DNA of 64,000 bases. Source: Flavobacterium ichthyis. Its GTDB lineage: Bacteria; Bacteroidota; Bacteroidia; Flavobacteriales; Flavobacteriaceae. Within the stretch, counting starts at the first letter, position 1. Each line of letters starts with the position of its first letter. The notes beneath the pieces were generated by a model. The model was not told where the DNA came from. It ran no database searches and saw only the letters and a list, made by a program, of their open reading frames with translations. The translations under genes and the position numbers were made by a program. Location: NCBI RefSeq assembly GCF_009915155.1, contig NZ_JAABLM010000007.1, forward strand, positions 124,001 through 188,000. Reading direction: 5' to 3'. Below are positions 32,857-42,690 of this stretch, piece by piece.

Positions 32857-35169
32857 ATGGCTGTGAAAAAAAATAATACCAAAACCCAAGTAAAAGATGT
32901 GGGTTATTATAATAGAAAATTCTGGAAAATATTTTTAATAGGTTTAGGAAGCGTTTTTTTATTTTTCTTATTGGCATCATGGGGAGTTTTCGGCTCAATG
33001 CCTTCATTTGAAGAACTAGAAAATCCGGAATCAAACTTGGCAACTGAAATCATATCGTCTGACGGAGAAACAATTGGAAAGTTTTACAATGAAAATAGAA
33101 CCGCAATTAAATATTCGGATTTACCCAAACATTTAGTTGATGCCTTGGTTGCCACCGAAGACGAACGATTTTACGAACATTCCGGGATTGATGCCAGAGG
33201 AACACTTAGAGCCGCAACTAGTTTAGGTACAAGTGGTGGAGCAAGTACCATTACCCAACAGTTAGCCAAACAATTGTTTCATGGTGAAGGATCAAAATTT
33301 ATTTTGTTTCGATTGGTCCAAAAAGCAAAAGAATGGATTATTGCCACACGATTGGAACGCCAATACACTAAAAGTGAAATTATTGCGATGTATTTCAACG
33401 TGTATGATTTTAACAATTATGCCATCGGAATTCGTTCGGCTTCTAAAACTTATTTTTCAAAAGAACCCAAAGATTTAACCATAGACGAATCGGCAATGTT
33501 GGTAGGAATGTTCAAAAATTCTTCCCTCTACAACCCTGTTAGAAACGAACAAGGTGTTAAAAACCGCAGAAATGTGGTGTTGGCACAAATGCATAAAGCC
33601 AACATCATTACCGAAGCACAAAAGAAAAATTTTAGCCTACGACCTATTAAATTGAAATTCCAACTTCAAACACATAAAGAAGGAATTGCCACTTATTTTA
33701 GAGAGTACCTTCGGGATTACATGAAAACTTGGGCAAAAAACAACCCAAAAGAAGACGGAACCGAATACGACATTTACCGCGATGGATTAAAAATTTACAC
33801 GACGATTGATTCACGCATGCAAACTTACGCCGAAGAATCTGTTCAAGATCACTTGGCAAATTTGCAACAAGAATTTTGGCATGAAGCCAAAACCAACAAA
33901 AATGCCCCTTTCATCAAATTAAGCGATACCGAGACTGAAAAATTAATGGATCGCGCCAGACGAAATTCTGAACGTTGGCGACAGTTAGATGCTCAAGGCA
34001 AAAGCGAAGACGAAATAATTGCTTCATTTAAGAAAAAAACCAGGATGACGGTTTTCACCTGGAAAGGAGAACGCGACACCACCATGACACCAAATGATTC
34101 CATCCGTTATTACAAACATTTTCTACAAAGCGGAATGATGGCAATGGAACCGCAATCAGGTCACGTAAAAGCGTGGGTTGGAGGAATCAACTATAAACAT
34201 TTTCAGTACGATCATGTTGGTCAAGGAGCAAGACAAGTAGGGTCAACATTTAAACCATTCGTTTACGCAACCGCAATCGAACAATTAGGCTATTCGCCAT
34301 GCGATTCCATTATCGATTCGCCTTATACAATCCCGAAAGGTCGCCATAACGTGACCGAATCTTGGACTCCAAGAAATTCTAACGGAAGTTACCGCGGCAT
34401 GACTACTTTGAAATCGGCTTTGGCACATTCCATCAACACCGTTTCGGCAAAATTAATTGACAAAACCGGTCCGGATGCTGTAATCGATTTAATGAAAAAA
34501 TTAGGTGTTACTACCAAAATTCCTTCGCAACCTTCAATTGCTTTAGGAGCAGTTGAAATCACCGTAGAACAATTAGTAGCAGCTTACAGTACGTTTGCCA
34601 ACCAAGGTGTTTACGTAAAACCACAAGTTATTTTAAGAATTGAAGACAAAAATGGCGTAGTTTTATACGAACCAAATCCGGAGCAACATGATGTACTAAA
34701 CCGCGATATTGCCTATGCCGTAATCAAATTATTAGAAGGTGTAACCGAATCTGGTTCGGGATTGCGTTTAAGAACTGACGGTGGCGGTCATGGATATAAT
34801 CGAGTAACTGGTTATCCTTATGTGTTGAAAAATCCTATCGCCGGAAAAACAGGTACTACACAAAACCAGTCAGATGGTTGGTTTGTGGGAATGGTACCCA
34901 ATTTAGCTACCGGAGTTTGGGTTGGGAACGAAGACCGTTCTGCACATTTCAAAAGTTTAACTTACGGTCAAGGAGCAACAATGGCATTGCCAATTTGGGG
35001 AATGTTTATGAAAAAATGTTATAATGACAAAGAACTTTCCGTATCAAAAGAACCTTTTGAAAGACCATCAAATCTTTCCATAAAAGTAGATTGTTGGAGA
35101 CCTCCAGTAAAAGACACAACAGCTATTGAAGAAATTGAAGAGCAAAATACAGATGAATTTGATTTCTAA
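32857..35169 (+). CDS. Penicillin-binding protein 1A (class A)
   Basis: A 770-residue bifunctional peptidoglycan synthase. A membrane anchor (24-45) is followed by the GT51 glycosyltransferase with [12 protein letters not shown] (catalytic E101) and [14 protein letters not shown]. The transpeptidase has S463-T-F-K (VGSTFKPF), the SxN motif HSINT, and K664-T-G-T. A segment of about 100 residues between the two domains is charged and helical. It builds glycan strands and cross-links in the periplasm. The gene is third in ricT-gldH-PBP1A and closed by the terminator at 35174. Confidence 0.96.
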   Translation: MAVKKNNTKTQVKDVGYYNRKFWKIFLIGLGSVFLFFLLASWGVFGSMPSFEELENPESNLATEIISSDGETIGKFYNENRTAIKYSDLPKHLVDALVATEDERFYEHSGIDARGTLRAATSLGTSGGASTITQQLAKQLFHGEGSKFILFRLVQKAKEWIIATRLERQYTKSEIIAMYFNVYDFNNYAIGIRSASKTYFSKEPKDLTIDESAMLVGMFKNSSLYNPVRNEQGVKNRRNVVLAQMHKANIITEAQKKNFSLRPIKLKFQLQTHKEGIATYFREYLRDYMKTWAKNNPKEDGTEYDIYRDGLKIYTTIDSRMQTYAEESVQDHLANLQQEFWHEAKTNKNAPFIKLSDTETEKLMDRARRNSERWRQLDAQGKSEDEIIASFKKKTRMTVFTWKGERDTTMTPNDSIRYYKHFLQSGMMAMEPQSGHVKAWVGGINYKHFQYDHVGQGARQVGSTFKPFVYATAIEQLGYSPCDSIIDSPYTIPKGRHNVTESWTPRNSNGSYRGMTTLKSALAHSINTVSAKLIDKTGPDAVIDLMKKLGVTTKIPSQPSIALGAVEITVEQLVAAYSTFANQGVYVKPQVILRIEDKNGVVLYEPNPEQHDVLNRDIAYAVIKLLEGVTESGSGLRLRTDGGGHGYNRVTGYPYVLKNPIAGKTGTTQNQSDGWFVGMVPNLATGVWVGNEDRSAHFKSLTYGQGATMALPIWGMFMKKCYNDKELSVSKEPFERPSNLSIKVDCWRPPVKDTTAIEEIEEQNTDEFDF

Positions 35170-35173
35170 TTAA

Positions 35174-35198
35174 AACGCCTTTTTTAAGGCGTTTTTTT
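35174..35198 (+). terminator. Terminator of the ricT-gldH-PBP1A operon
   Basis: AACGCCTT (35174-35181) and AAGGCGTT (35186-35193) enclose a TTTT loop and are followed by T residues. Confidence 0.85.
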
Positions 35199-35231
35199 AT
35201 ATATTTATACACCAAATTAAACATTTATTAT

Positions 35232-35933
35232 ATGATTAATAAAAAAGTAACTTCGGTTCAAGAAGCACTGCACGATGTTCAAAACGGACAAACCATCATG
35301 TTGGGCGGTTTTGGCTTGTGTGGAATTCCCGAAAATTCAATTGCAGAATTAGTTAAAAAAAACATCTCCGACTTAACCTGCATCTCCAACAATGCTGGTG
35401 TTGACGATTTCGGACTCGGATTGCTTTTGCAAAAGCGTCAAATCAAAAAAATGATTTCTTCCTATGTAGGCGAAAATGCCGAATTTGAGCGACAAATGCT
35501 TTCCGGAGAATTAGAAGTTGAACTCACACCACAAGGAACATTAGCCGAAAAATGCCGAGCCGCACAAGCCGGAATTCCAGCTTTTTATACACCCGCAGGT
35601 TACGGAACTGAAATCGCTGAAGGCAAAGAAGCCCGAGAATATAACGGAAAAATGCACATCTTGGAAGAAGCTTTCAAAGCCGATTTCTCGATTGTTAAAG
35701 CCTGGAAAGGTGACGAAGCCGGAAACCTCATCTTCAAAGGAACCGCCCGAAACTTCAACGCTTGCATGGCTGGAGCCGCAAAAATTACCATCGCAGAAGT
35801 GGAAGAGTTAGTTCCCGCCGGAACGTTGGATCCTAACCAAATTCATATTCCGGGAATCATGGTTCAAAGAATTTTCCAAGGCGAAAAATTTGAGAAGAGA
35901 ATTGAACAACGTACAACCAGAAAAAAAGAATAG
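35232..35933 (+). CDS. scoA: 3-oxoacid CoA-transferase subunit A
   Basis: A 233-residue subunit of succinyl-CoA:3-ketoacid CoA transferase (SCOT) or acetoacetyl-CoA transferase, which moves CoA between succinate and acetoacetate in ketone-body and fatty acid catabolism. [19 protein letters not shown] and [16 protein letters not shown] are the family signatures. The next gene, subunit B, starts one base after the stop, so they are translated together. The exact acid specificity is not visible. No signal peptide; cytoplasmic. Confidence 0.94.
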   Translation: MINKKVTSVQEALHDVQNGQTIMLGGFGLCGIPENSIAELVKKNISDLTCISNNAGVDDFGLGLLLQKRQIKKMISSYVGENAEFERQMLSGELEVELTPQGTLAEKCRAAQAGIPAFYTPAGYGTEIAEGKEAREYNGKMHILEEAFKADFSIVKAWKGDEAGNLIFKGTARNFNACMAGAAKITIAEVEELVPAGTLDPNQIHIPGIMVQRIFQGEKFEKRIEQRTTRKKE

Positions 35934-35934
35934 A

Positions 35935-36594
35935 ATGGCTTTAGATAAAAACCAAATTGCCAAAAGAATCGCTCAAGAAGTAAAAGACAATTACTACGTA
36001 AACCTCGGAATCGGCATTCCAACCTTGGTTGCCAACTATGTTCGAGAAGATATTTCGGTAGAATTCCAAAGCGAAAACGGCGTTCTCGGAATGGGACCAT
36101 TTCCCTTTGAAGGCGAAGAAGATGCCGACATTATCAACGCCGGAAAACAAACTATCACCACGCTTCCCGGAGCCAGTTTTTTCGATTCTGCCTTTAGTTT
36201 CGGCATGATCCGAAGCCAAAAAGTGGATCTCACCATTCTTGGTGCTATGGAAGTGGCCGAAAACGGCGACATCGCCAACTGGAAAATTCCCGGAAAAATG
36301 GTCAAAGGAATGGGTGGCGCAATGGACCTTGTAGCATCCGCCGAAAATATCATCGTAGCCATGATGCACGTTAACAAAGCCGGAGAATCCAAGCTCCTCA
36401 AGCGTTGCACTTTGCCCTTGACTGGCGTGGGTTGCGTGAAAAAAATCGTTACAGAATTGGCGGTTTTAGAAATCGTTCCCGAAGGCTTCAAGCTGCTCGA
36501 ACGAGCTCCAGGAGTCACCGTTGAAGACATTAAAAAAGCCACCGAAGGAAATTTAATCATCGAAGGACAAATTCCAGAAATGGTCATTAATTAA
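35935..36594 (+). CDS. scoB: 3-oxoacid CoA-transferase subunit B
   Basis: The 219-residue beta subunit contains the catalytic glutamate E47 in FQSENGVLGMGPFP, the SENG motif of family I CoA transferases. GIGIPTLVANYV and GAMEVAENGDIANWKIPGK are also characteristic. ATG 35935 follows the stop codon of scoA by one base; a longer start at 35890 would overlap scoA and is less likely. A strong terminator and repeat copy E follow. Two open frames on the opposite strand are shadows of this GC-balanced coding region. Confidence 0.95.
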   Translation: MALDKNQIAKRIAQEVKDNYYVNLGIGIPTLVANYVREDISVEFQSENGVLGMGPFPFEGEEDADIINAGKQTITTLPGASFFDSAFSFGMIRSQKVDLTILGAMEVAENGDIANWKIPGKMVKGMGGAMDLVASAENIIVAMMHVNKAGESKLLKRCTLPLTGVGCVKKIVTELAVLEIVPEGFKLLERAPGVTVEDIKKATEGNLIIEGQIPEMVIN

Positions 36595-36616
36595 AAATAA
36601 TGGGGGCACATCCCAC

Positions 36617-36654
36617 AAAAAAAGCATTTCCTTTCCCTTGGAAATGCTTTTTTT
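36617..36654 (+). terminator. Terminator of scoAB
   Basis: A 15-bp perfect stem: A7-GCATTTCC (36617-36631) pairs with GGAAATGC-T7 (36640-36654). Confidence 0.9.
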
Positions 36655-36770
36655 ATCGGCCGGGCTTTCGGCTTTATCTTTTTCAGCTCCGCAAGCTCCG
36701 CTAAAAAAGGATGCCGCCTCACACGAGCGAAGCGAACTGACGAAGTAATCCCTTGTGCAAACCCTGCCAA
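36655..36770 (+). repeat. Dispersed intergenic repeat, copy E
   Basis: GGGCTTTCGGCTTTATC, a hairpin (CAGCTCCGC/GCTCCGCT region with AGCT arms), GGATGCCGCCTCA and a longer tail with GAGCGAAGCGAACTGACGAA. Oriented with scoB. It directly abuts the apparently truncated gene ending at 36789. Confidence 0.7.
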
Positions 36771-36788
36771 AAAGAAAATTTTCTGGTA

Positions 36789-37181
36789 TTATCTCCCCAA
36801 ATATTCCAACAACGTTTCACTCGCGTTTGCAAAAGTTGGCGGTTGATCCGTTACACTAACCACACGTTTTTTATTCAATTTATAAGTCAAATCAAATTCA
36901 GTAGTGAATAATATAACTGACAAAAACGGATTATTGATAAACGACAACAACCTTTCAAAAGCGCCTTCAATTGTATGAATTTCAAAAATTTCTTCTTTCT
37001 GAAATCTAAATTTTAATTCCAGTTGCAATGTTTTATTTTCTAAAATCGGACGGATGAAAATGTTTTGCAATTCGGCTTTTCCGATTGTTTTGGCAAAAGT
37101 CATTTTGGCAAAAGTGCCATCCGCAAGACTGGTTTTAAACGTTTCGTAAAACTCGGTAAAAGTACTCGTAAACTGTATCAT
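36789..37181 (-). CDS. N-terminal domain of a methyltransferase family, possibly truncated
   Basis: A 130-residue cytoplasmic protein. Its pattern (FTEFYETFKTSLADGTF-AK-T, LQNIFIRP, LFTTEFDLTY, and KKRVVSVTDQPPTF) resembles from memory the N-terminal domain of flavobacterial class I SAM-dependent methyltransferases of about 390 residues. The methyltransferase domain is missing: the frame ends 36789 next to repeat copy E and nothing downstream resumes it. It starts one base after the ABC ATPase stop codon, so it is translationally coupled. It could be an independent small protein or a decayed gene. The function is unknown. Confidence 0.6.
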   Translation of the reverse strand: MIQFTSTFTEFYETFKTSLADGTFAKMTFAKTIGKAELQNIFIRPILENKTLQLELKFRFQKEEIFEIHTIEGAFERLLSFINNPFLSVILFTTEFDLTYKLNKKRVVSVTDQPPTFANASETLLEYLGR

Positions 37182-37182
37182 A

Positions 37183-38868
37183 TTATCCTTTTGGGATTGC
37201 ATCAATTAATTTTTTTGTGTATTCTTTTTGAGGATTTTCGTACAAATCGTCGGCATCAGCCATTTCCTCAATTTTTCCTTTGTTCATCACCAAAACTTGG
37301 TCAGACATGTATTTTACTACCGCCAAATCGTGCGAAATAAAAATATAAGTAAAGCCAAAATTTTCCTTTAGCTCATTCAGCAAATTTAAAACTTGCGCTT
37401 GAACCGAAATATCCAATGCCGAAACCGACTCGTCGCAAACAATTAATTTGGGCTGCAAAGCAATAGTTCTCGCAATCCCAATTCTTTGTCTTTGTCCCCC
37501 AGAAAATTCGTGTGGATAACGGTTAAAAAAAGTTTCGCCTAGCCCTACTCTTTCCAAAATTTCGATGGTTTTGGCCATCCTTTCTACTTCATTTTTGTAC
37601 AAACCGTGAACTTTCATTGGTTCCATAATCGCTTTTCCTACAGGAATTCTAGGGTTTAATGACGAATAAGGATCTTGAAAAATAATCTGGATTTCCTTTC
37701 TTAAGTTTCTAATTTCTTTCCCGGAAAGTTTGGTGATGTCAATTCCTTTGTAAAAAATTTGTCCAGCTGTAGCTTTGTCTAATTGCAAAATCGCATTTCC
37801 CAAAGTCGATTTTCCGCAACCCGATTCGCCAACTAAACCTAAGGTTTCGCCTTCATAAATTTTAAAACTGACGTCGTTCACCGCTTTAAATCCTACTTTT
37901 TTGCCAAAAATTCCGGCGTTAGAAAAATATTCTTTTTCCACATTTTTTACCTCTAAAATTGGCGCTTGACGGTATAATTGTTCTTGATTTTTTTGTCTTT
38001 CTGATTTAGAAATAATGGCGTTGCTAACCGTATTTTCAAGAAAATCTTTGATGGTTGGCAACCTCTTGAGACGCTCGTTTAAATTTGGTCTCGAGTTAAT
38101 CAAGGCTTTAGTATAGTTGTGTTGCGGATTGTGAAAAACAGTTTCCACTTTGCCTTGTTCTACAATTTCGCCTTTGTACATCACTAACACGCGATGTGCA
38201 ATTTCGGAAACCAATGCCAAATCGTGTGAAATAAAAATAATGCTCATGCCAGTTTCTTGCTGGATTTCTTTGAGCAACGCAATAATTTCTTTTTGCACCG
38301 TTACATCCAAAGCCGTGGTGGGTTCATCTGCAATGAGAATTTTGGGTTTGCAAGCAATTGCCATGGCAATCATTATACGTTGTTTTTGTCCGCCGGAAAT
38401 TTCGTGTGGATACCGGTCGAAAATTTTTTCGGGATTGGGCAATTTTACTTTTTCAAAAAGCGATAAAACTTCGGTTTTAATTTCTTTTGGAGAAAGATTG
38501 GTATGTTGTTGCAAAATTTCCGCTACTTGAAAACCACATTTTAACGATGGGTTGAGCGATGACATCGGCTCCTGAAAAATCATGGAAATCTCGCTTCCGC
38601 GAATGTGCCTGAGTTTTTTTTGCGTAAGCGAAATTATATTTTTGCTATCAAAAAAAATTTCGCCATTGGTGATTTTGGAAATATTTTGCGGAAGCAAACC
38701 CATTAATGCTAATGATGAAACGGATTTTCCAGAACCTGATTCTCCTACAATTCCTAAAATTTCTCCTTCTCGAAGTTGATAAGTTATTCTGTGGATTACG
38801 GGGAACCATTTTTCGTCTCTTTTAAAAGAAATTTCGAGTTGATTGACTTGTAAAAGTGAGTTTTGCAT
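37183..38868 (-). CDS. Dipeptide/oligopeptide ABC transporter ATPase, fused NBD pair
   Basis: A 561-residue protein with two ATPase domains of the DppD/DppF type. NBD1 has Walker A GESGSGKS (42-49), signature ISGGQKQR and Walker B ILIADEPTT. NBD2 has GESGCGKS, FSGGQRQR and LIVCDESVSALD. The order matches GsiA/YejF-type double ATPases for peptides, glutathione or microcin C. The C-terminal extension of each NBD (TKALINSRP and TKKLIDAIPKG) is the oligopeptide signature. No permease or binding protein gene is adjacent, so partners are elsewhere. It is cotranscribed with the small downstream gene. Confidence 0.94.
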   Translation of the reverse strand: MQNSLLQVNQLEISFKRDEKWFPVIHRITYQLREGEILGIVGESGSGKSVSSLALMGLLPQNISKITNGEIFFDSKNIISLTQKKLRHIRGSEISMIFQEPMSSLNPSLKCGFQVAEILQQHTNLSPKEIKTEVLSLFEKVKLPNPEKIFDRYPHEISGGQKQRIMIAMAIACKPKILIADEPTTALDVTVQKEIIALLKEIQQETGMSIIFISHDLALVSEIAHRVLVMYKGEIVEQGKVETVFHNPQHNYTKALINSRPNLNERLKRLPTIKDFLENTVSNAIISKSERQKNQEQLYRQAPILEVKNVEKEYFSNAGIFGKKVGFKAVNDVSFKIYEGETLGLVGESGCGKSTLGNAILQLDKATAGQIFYKGIDITKLSGKEIRNLRKEIQIIFQDPYSSLNPRIPVGKAIMEPMKVHGLYKNEVERMAKTIEILERVGLGETFFNRYPHEFSGGQRQRIGIARTIALQPKLIVCDESVSALDISVQAQVLNLLNELKENFGFTYIFISHDLAVVKYMSDQVLVMNKGKIEEMADADDLYENPQKEYTKKLIDAIPKG

Positions 38869-38983
38869 ACGCTAAATGTAAGGAAACTCATTGAAAATCG
38901 AAATAATTTTGTGTGACAATGAAACTTTTTTTAGATTTTATCGTAAATATCAAACAATCAAGACTTTTTTTTGAGATATTGAT

Positions 38984-38991
38984 TATATTTG
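38984..38991 (+). promoter_or_regulatory. -7 element of the subtilisin gene
   Basis: TATATTTG matches TAnnTTTG and lies 21 bases before ATG 39012. It supports 39012 over an in-frame ATG at 38913. Confidence 0.45.
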
Positions 38992-39011
38992 GCAACTTTA
39001 ATTCCCCTAAA

Positions 39012-41951
39012 ATGACAAAATTTACCTTTGCAATTGGTAGTATATTGTGTACCATACTATCTTTTTCGGTAGAATCTTCAGCACAAACTACAAAAGAAGT
39101 CCAAGAAATAGTTAGCAACTATGATATAGGCAAACTAACCGCACTTCAGGAAAAATTTTTAAAACAACAAGCAGCTCAAAAGCAAAAAGCTTTACAATTA
39201 GCAATGCTAAAGGGTTGGCCAGAATTTATAAAAAAAGCTGATGGTGCTGTTGACGAGCTAATGGATGTAACACCAAATGGAGACCCCATTTATTTCTCGG
39301 TTGACAATACGGGTGCTGCAAGATCTACGAGAACGAATTTTTTAAACTCTGGAGGTGGTTTAGGATTAAATTTAAACGGGCAAAATATGATTGCTCGCGT
39401 TTGGGACGGTGGAATGGCACGTGCTTCGCATCAGGAATTTGGAGGCCGAATAACGGTTGAAGATGCTACCGCAGGACCATCGGGAAATAGTTACCATGCA
39501 ACCCATGTTACCGGGACCATTGGTGCTTCGGGCGTTGTGGCAAATGCTAAAGGAATGGCACCATCAGCTAACGTTAGAACATTTAACTGGACAAATGATC
39601 TTTCTGAAGCAACTTCTGAAGCAATGGATGGCATGCTTGTTTCTAACCATTCATACGGAACTCCTATTATTAACAATTCTGGAAACTCAATTGATCCTTC
39701 CTACATCGGTACTTATGTTCAACAGTCGAGAAACTGGGATGAACTGGCCTACAATGCTCCTTACTATTTGATGGTCGCTTCTGCGGGAAATAATGGTCAA
39801 GATAATAACCTGCAACCTATTGCTTTTGGTTACGATAAATTAACAGGAAATAAAGTTTCTAAAAATAATTTAGTAGTTGCCAATGCTATGGATGCTAGTA
39901 TAGCTTCTAACGGAAATGTACTTAATGTAAACATTAATTCTGGTAGTAGTCAAGGACCTGCAGATGATTTTAGAATTAAACCAGACATTACCGGAAATGG
40001 AACTTCAGTATTTTCTACCGGAGAGTCAAGTAATTCGGCATACGGAACCTCGACAGGAACTTCTATGGCGGCACCAAATGTTACGGGAACTTTGCTCTTG
40101 CTTCAGCAACATTATAATAATTTAAACTTTCAATTTATGAAAGCCGCCACGCTAAAAGGTTTAGCGTGTCATACTTCAGATGATGCTGGCGAAATAGGCC
40201 CTGATCCTATTTTTGGTTGGGGTCTTTTAAATGCTAAAAAAGCTGCGGAAACCATTACAAATGATAGTTATTCGAGCTGGATATCTGAAGAAAATCTTTC
40301 GCAAGGCGAAACATTCACAAAAACCTTTGTTTCTGATGGTGTTAATCCTCTTGAAGTTTCAATATCATGGACAGATTTACCTGGGATAATTAATAGTGAC
40401 CTTAATAGTACTGATGCTGCTCTTATTCACGACTTGGATATTAGAGTGACCAAAAATGGACAAACTTATTATCCTTGGAAACTGACTCTAGACAGTTTTT
40501 ATATATATGCAACTAATAATAGCGACAATAATGTAGATAATTTTGAACGGGTTACAATCCCGGCTGCTTCAGGTGTTTATACTGTTACCGTTACACATAA
40601 AGGAAATTTACAAACCCCAAGTCAAGATTTTTCTCTGATAGCCACAGGTGTTCAGTCGGATTTTAAATTAACAAGTTTGTCAGAGGCGCAAGTTTTATGT
40701 TCTAACCAAACTTCAATTTTACGTTATAATCATGGTGCAACTAACGCTTCACAAAATACAATTTTTTCAGTCGTAGGAGCTCCTGAAGGTAGTTCAGCCA
40801 CATTGAATGTAAATCAAGCGGCGGGTTCTCAAGATGTAACGATTACATTAGCAAATTTACAAAACGCAACGCCAGGAATTTATAATGTGGGTTTAAAAGG
40901 CGTTAGAGGTTTAGATGAAGAAATTCAATATATTCCGGTAACCATTTATAATGCAAATTTTACATCTTCCACACCAATTTATCCGCTACAAAATGATAAT
41001 ATGGTGCCACCTGCCACAACTTTAAATTGGGTTGCAGATGACAATGCCGAAAGTTATTTGGTTGAAATTGCCACAGATGTAAATTTCGCTAACATTGTGA
41101 CTTCGGTTACTACTACTGATACGAGCTTTAGAGCCAATTTAGAACAAAACACTAAATATTTTTGGCGTATAATTGGCTCCAACCGATGTGGAACTGCGTT
41201 AAACCCTGCTATTCATAGTTTTGGCACAGGTGTTTTAAATTGTGACAATATCTTTTACGCCAATGATTTTACTGATAGCGTGATTGAAACTGTAGCCGGA
41301 AGTTTAGCAAGTGTGCCAATTACAGTATCTGGCGGAATTACAATTGGTTCAATTGCGGCAAATATCAATGTATCTCATACCTATATCGAAGATATTGTAG
41401 TATATCTCGAAGGACCAGAAGAGTTAGACTATCCACTATTTCGATTGGTTGAAAACCCATGTGGATCACAAGATGATATTTCGGCAACATTTAGTGATGC
41501 CGGAACGGCGTTGATTTGTAATCCGGGAAATCCAGGAATCTCCGGAAATTTTGCACCAATAGACCCTTTATATTCTTTAAACAATCAACTTGCCGACGGA
41601 ATTTGGACCTTGTATGTTTATGATCAATACAATGGTGACGGCGGTTCTATTAATACATTTAGTTTAAATATTTGCGGAATTTCAGTGAATACTTTGAAAA
41701 CGGATTCGTTCGAAAGCGCTAATTTTCAATTGTATCCAAATCCTGCCAACGATAGTTTTGCTGTTTCTTTACCATCAAACGATCCAGTTACAGTTACAGT
41801 TTATGATTTAAGCGGTAGAAAAATTTTCACTACAACTAATGTAGTTTCTAATCAAACTATTAGTGTAAATGGCTTTGCTGACGGAATGTATTTGGTTGAA
41901 ATTCAAAACAAAAGCAGTAAATCTTCGAAAAAATTAATCGTAAAAAAGTAA
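39012..41951 (+). CDS. Secreted S8 serine peptidase exported by type IX secretion
   Basis: A 979-residue subtilisin-like peptidase. Signal peptide ends SSAQ (residue 25). The catalytic triad is D132 (RVWDGGMARASH), H162 (SYHATHVTGT) and S351 (GTSTGTSMAAPNVTG). A beta-rich module and a fibronectin-like segment (SSTPIYPLQNDNMVPP, about 655-755) follow, then a proprotein-convertase P-domain (about 760-880, SHTYIEDIVVYLEGPE). The last 75 residues are a type A type IX secretion C-terminal domain (FQLYPNPANDSFAVSLP to KLIVKK). It would be released or anchored at the cell surface as a protease. The gene is monocistronic. Confidence 0.95.
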   Translation: MTKFTFAIGSILCTILSFSVESSAQTTKEVQEIVSNYDIGKLTALQEKFLKQQAAQKQKALQLAMLKGWPEFIKKADGAVDELMDVTPNGDPIYFSVDNTGAARSTRTNFLNSGGGLGLNLNGQNMIARVWDGGMARASHQEFGGRITVEDATAGPSGNSYHATHVTGTIGASGVVANAKGMAPSANVRTFNWTNDLSEATSEAMDGMLVSNHSYGTPIINNSGNSIDPSYIGTYVQQSRNWDELAYNAPYYLMVASAGNNGQDNNLQPIAFGYDKLTGNKVSKNNLVVANAMDASIASNGNVLNVNINSGSSQGPADDFRIKPDITGNGTSVFSTGESSNSAYGTSTGTSMAAPNVTGTLLLLQQHYNNLNFQFMKAATLKGLACHTSDDAGEIGPDPIFGWGLLNAKKAAETITNDSYSSWISEENLSQGETFTKTFVSDGVNPLEVSISWTDLPGIINSDLNSTDAALIHDLDIRVTKNGQTYYPWKLTLDSFYIYATNNSDNNVDNFERVTIPAASGVYTVTVTHKGNLQTPSQDFSLIATGVQSDFKLTSLSEAQVLCSNQTSILRYNHGATNASQNTIFSVVGAPEGSSATLNVNQAAGSQDVTITLANLQNATPGIYNVGLKGVRGLDEEIQYIPVTIYNANFTSSTPIYPLQNDNMVPPATTLNWVADDNAESYLVEIATDVNFANIVTSVTTTDTSFRANLEQNTKYFWRIIGSNRCGTALNPAIHSFGTGVLNCDNIFYANDFTDSVIETVAGSLASVPITVSGGITIGSIAANINVSHTYIEDIVVYLEGPEELDYPLFRLVENPCGSQDDISATFSDAGTALICNPGNPGISGNFAPIDPLYSLNNQLADGIWTLYVYDQYNGDGGSINTFSLNICGISVNTLKTDSFESANFQLYPNPANDSFAVSLPSNDPVTVTVYDLSGRKIFTTTNVVSNQTISVNGFADGMYLVEIQNKSSKSSKKLIVKK

Positions 41952-42099
41952 TTTATTCTTAATGATTTTCTAAAGCTAATACCAACTTTTAAAATTTTTG
42001 GCACGCAAATTGAATTTCTGACAAGTAAGATCAGTTTTTTGATTTGCGAAGTAACCGAAAATCGACTAGAGTAGGTAAAAAATCTAAATTTTAGAAATC

Positions 42100-42654
42100 A
42101 TGAAAAAAATTACACTTCTTGCTTTAACTTTTCTTTTTGGAAATGTAGCAATTGCAAATGCTTTTAGCGGTAATTTTCCGATGACAGTAGAAAGTGCCGA
42201 GCCGATTTATTTTAATGAAAGAGGAATTGAATTTTACATTTTCCCAAATGGAGAATTTGATTTTAATACAGTAGCATCAAGTGGCGGAACTTATTACAAG
42301 AATGCATCTAGAAAAATCAATTCAACTTATGGAGCTCCGGAAACGATAAATTTTGAAGGTATAAAAATTGAACACGATCGCGAGGGTCGTGTGAGAAGAG
42401 TAGGTAACGTTTTCGTAAATTATGACACTCAAAATAGAGTAAAAAGAGTGGGAACCGTTTACATGACTTATAATAGATTTGCACTTTCAAGAGTAGGTAA
42501 TTTAGAAATTGTGTATGATAGATTTGGTCGAATTATTGATTTTCGAGGAAACGTAAAAGGTTATGGAAACAATTATAGTAACAGTAACTATTATTATGGT
42601 CCTTCTAGTGGAACCAACTATTATTACAGAAGCCAAAGCAATACCAGAAGATAA
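42100..42654 (+). CDS. Secreted protein with short YD-like repeats
   Basis: A 184-residue protein with a signal peptide (about 1-20, ending VAIANA). Residues 95-152 hold roughly 16-residue repeats: R100-VGNVFVNYD, R116-VGTVYMTYN, R131-VGNLEIVYD, then DFRGNVKGY. These alternate basic and aromatic residues like YD/RHS repeats. The end is rich in Tyr, Asn, Ser (NNYSNSNYYYGPSSGTNYYY). The mature protein is probably in the periplasm or on the surface; function unknown. A perfect bidirectional terminator follows. Confidence 0.8.
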   Translation: MKKITLLALTFLFGNVAIANAFSGNFPMTVESAEPIYFNERGIEFYIFPNGEFDFNTVASSGGTYYKNASRKINSTYGAPETINFEGIKIEHDREGRVRRVGNVFVNYDTQNRVKRVGTVYMTYNRFALSRVGNLEIVYDRFGRIIDFRGNVKGYGNNYSNSNYYYGPSSGTNYYYRSQSNTRR

Positions 42655-42690
42655 AAGAAGCCCCGAAAATTCGGGGCTTCTTGCTTTTTA
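42655..42690. terminator. Bidirectional terminator
   Basis: AAGAAGCCCCGAA (42655-42667) pairs with TTCGGGGCTTCTT (42670-42682), a 13-bp perfect stem with an AA loop, between convergent genes ending at 42654 and 42688. Confidence 0.9.

Noticed and set aside
35941..36587. Open frames of 142 and 183 codons opposite scoB
   Set aside because: Shadows of scoB, which has a clear SENG active site.
38913..39011. Upstream start for the subtilisin gene
   Set aside because: It would put 33 residues before the signal peptide and overlaps the -7 element at 38984-38991.
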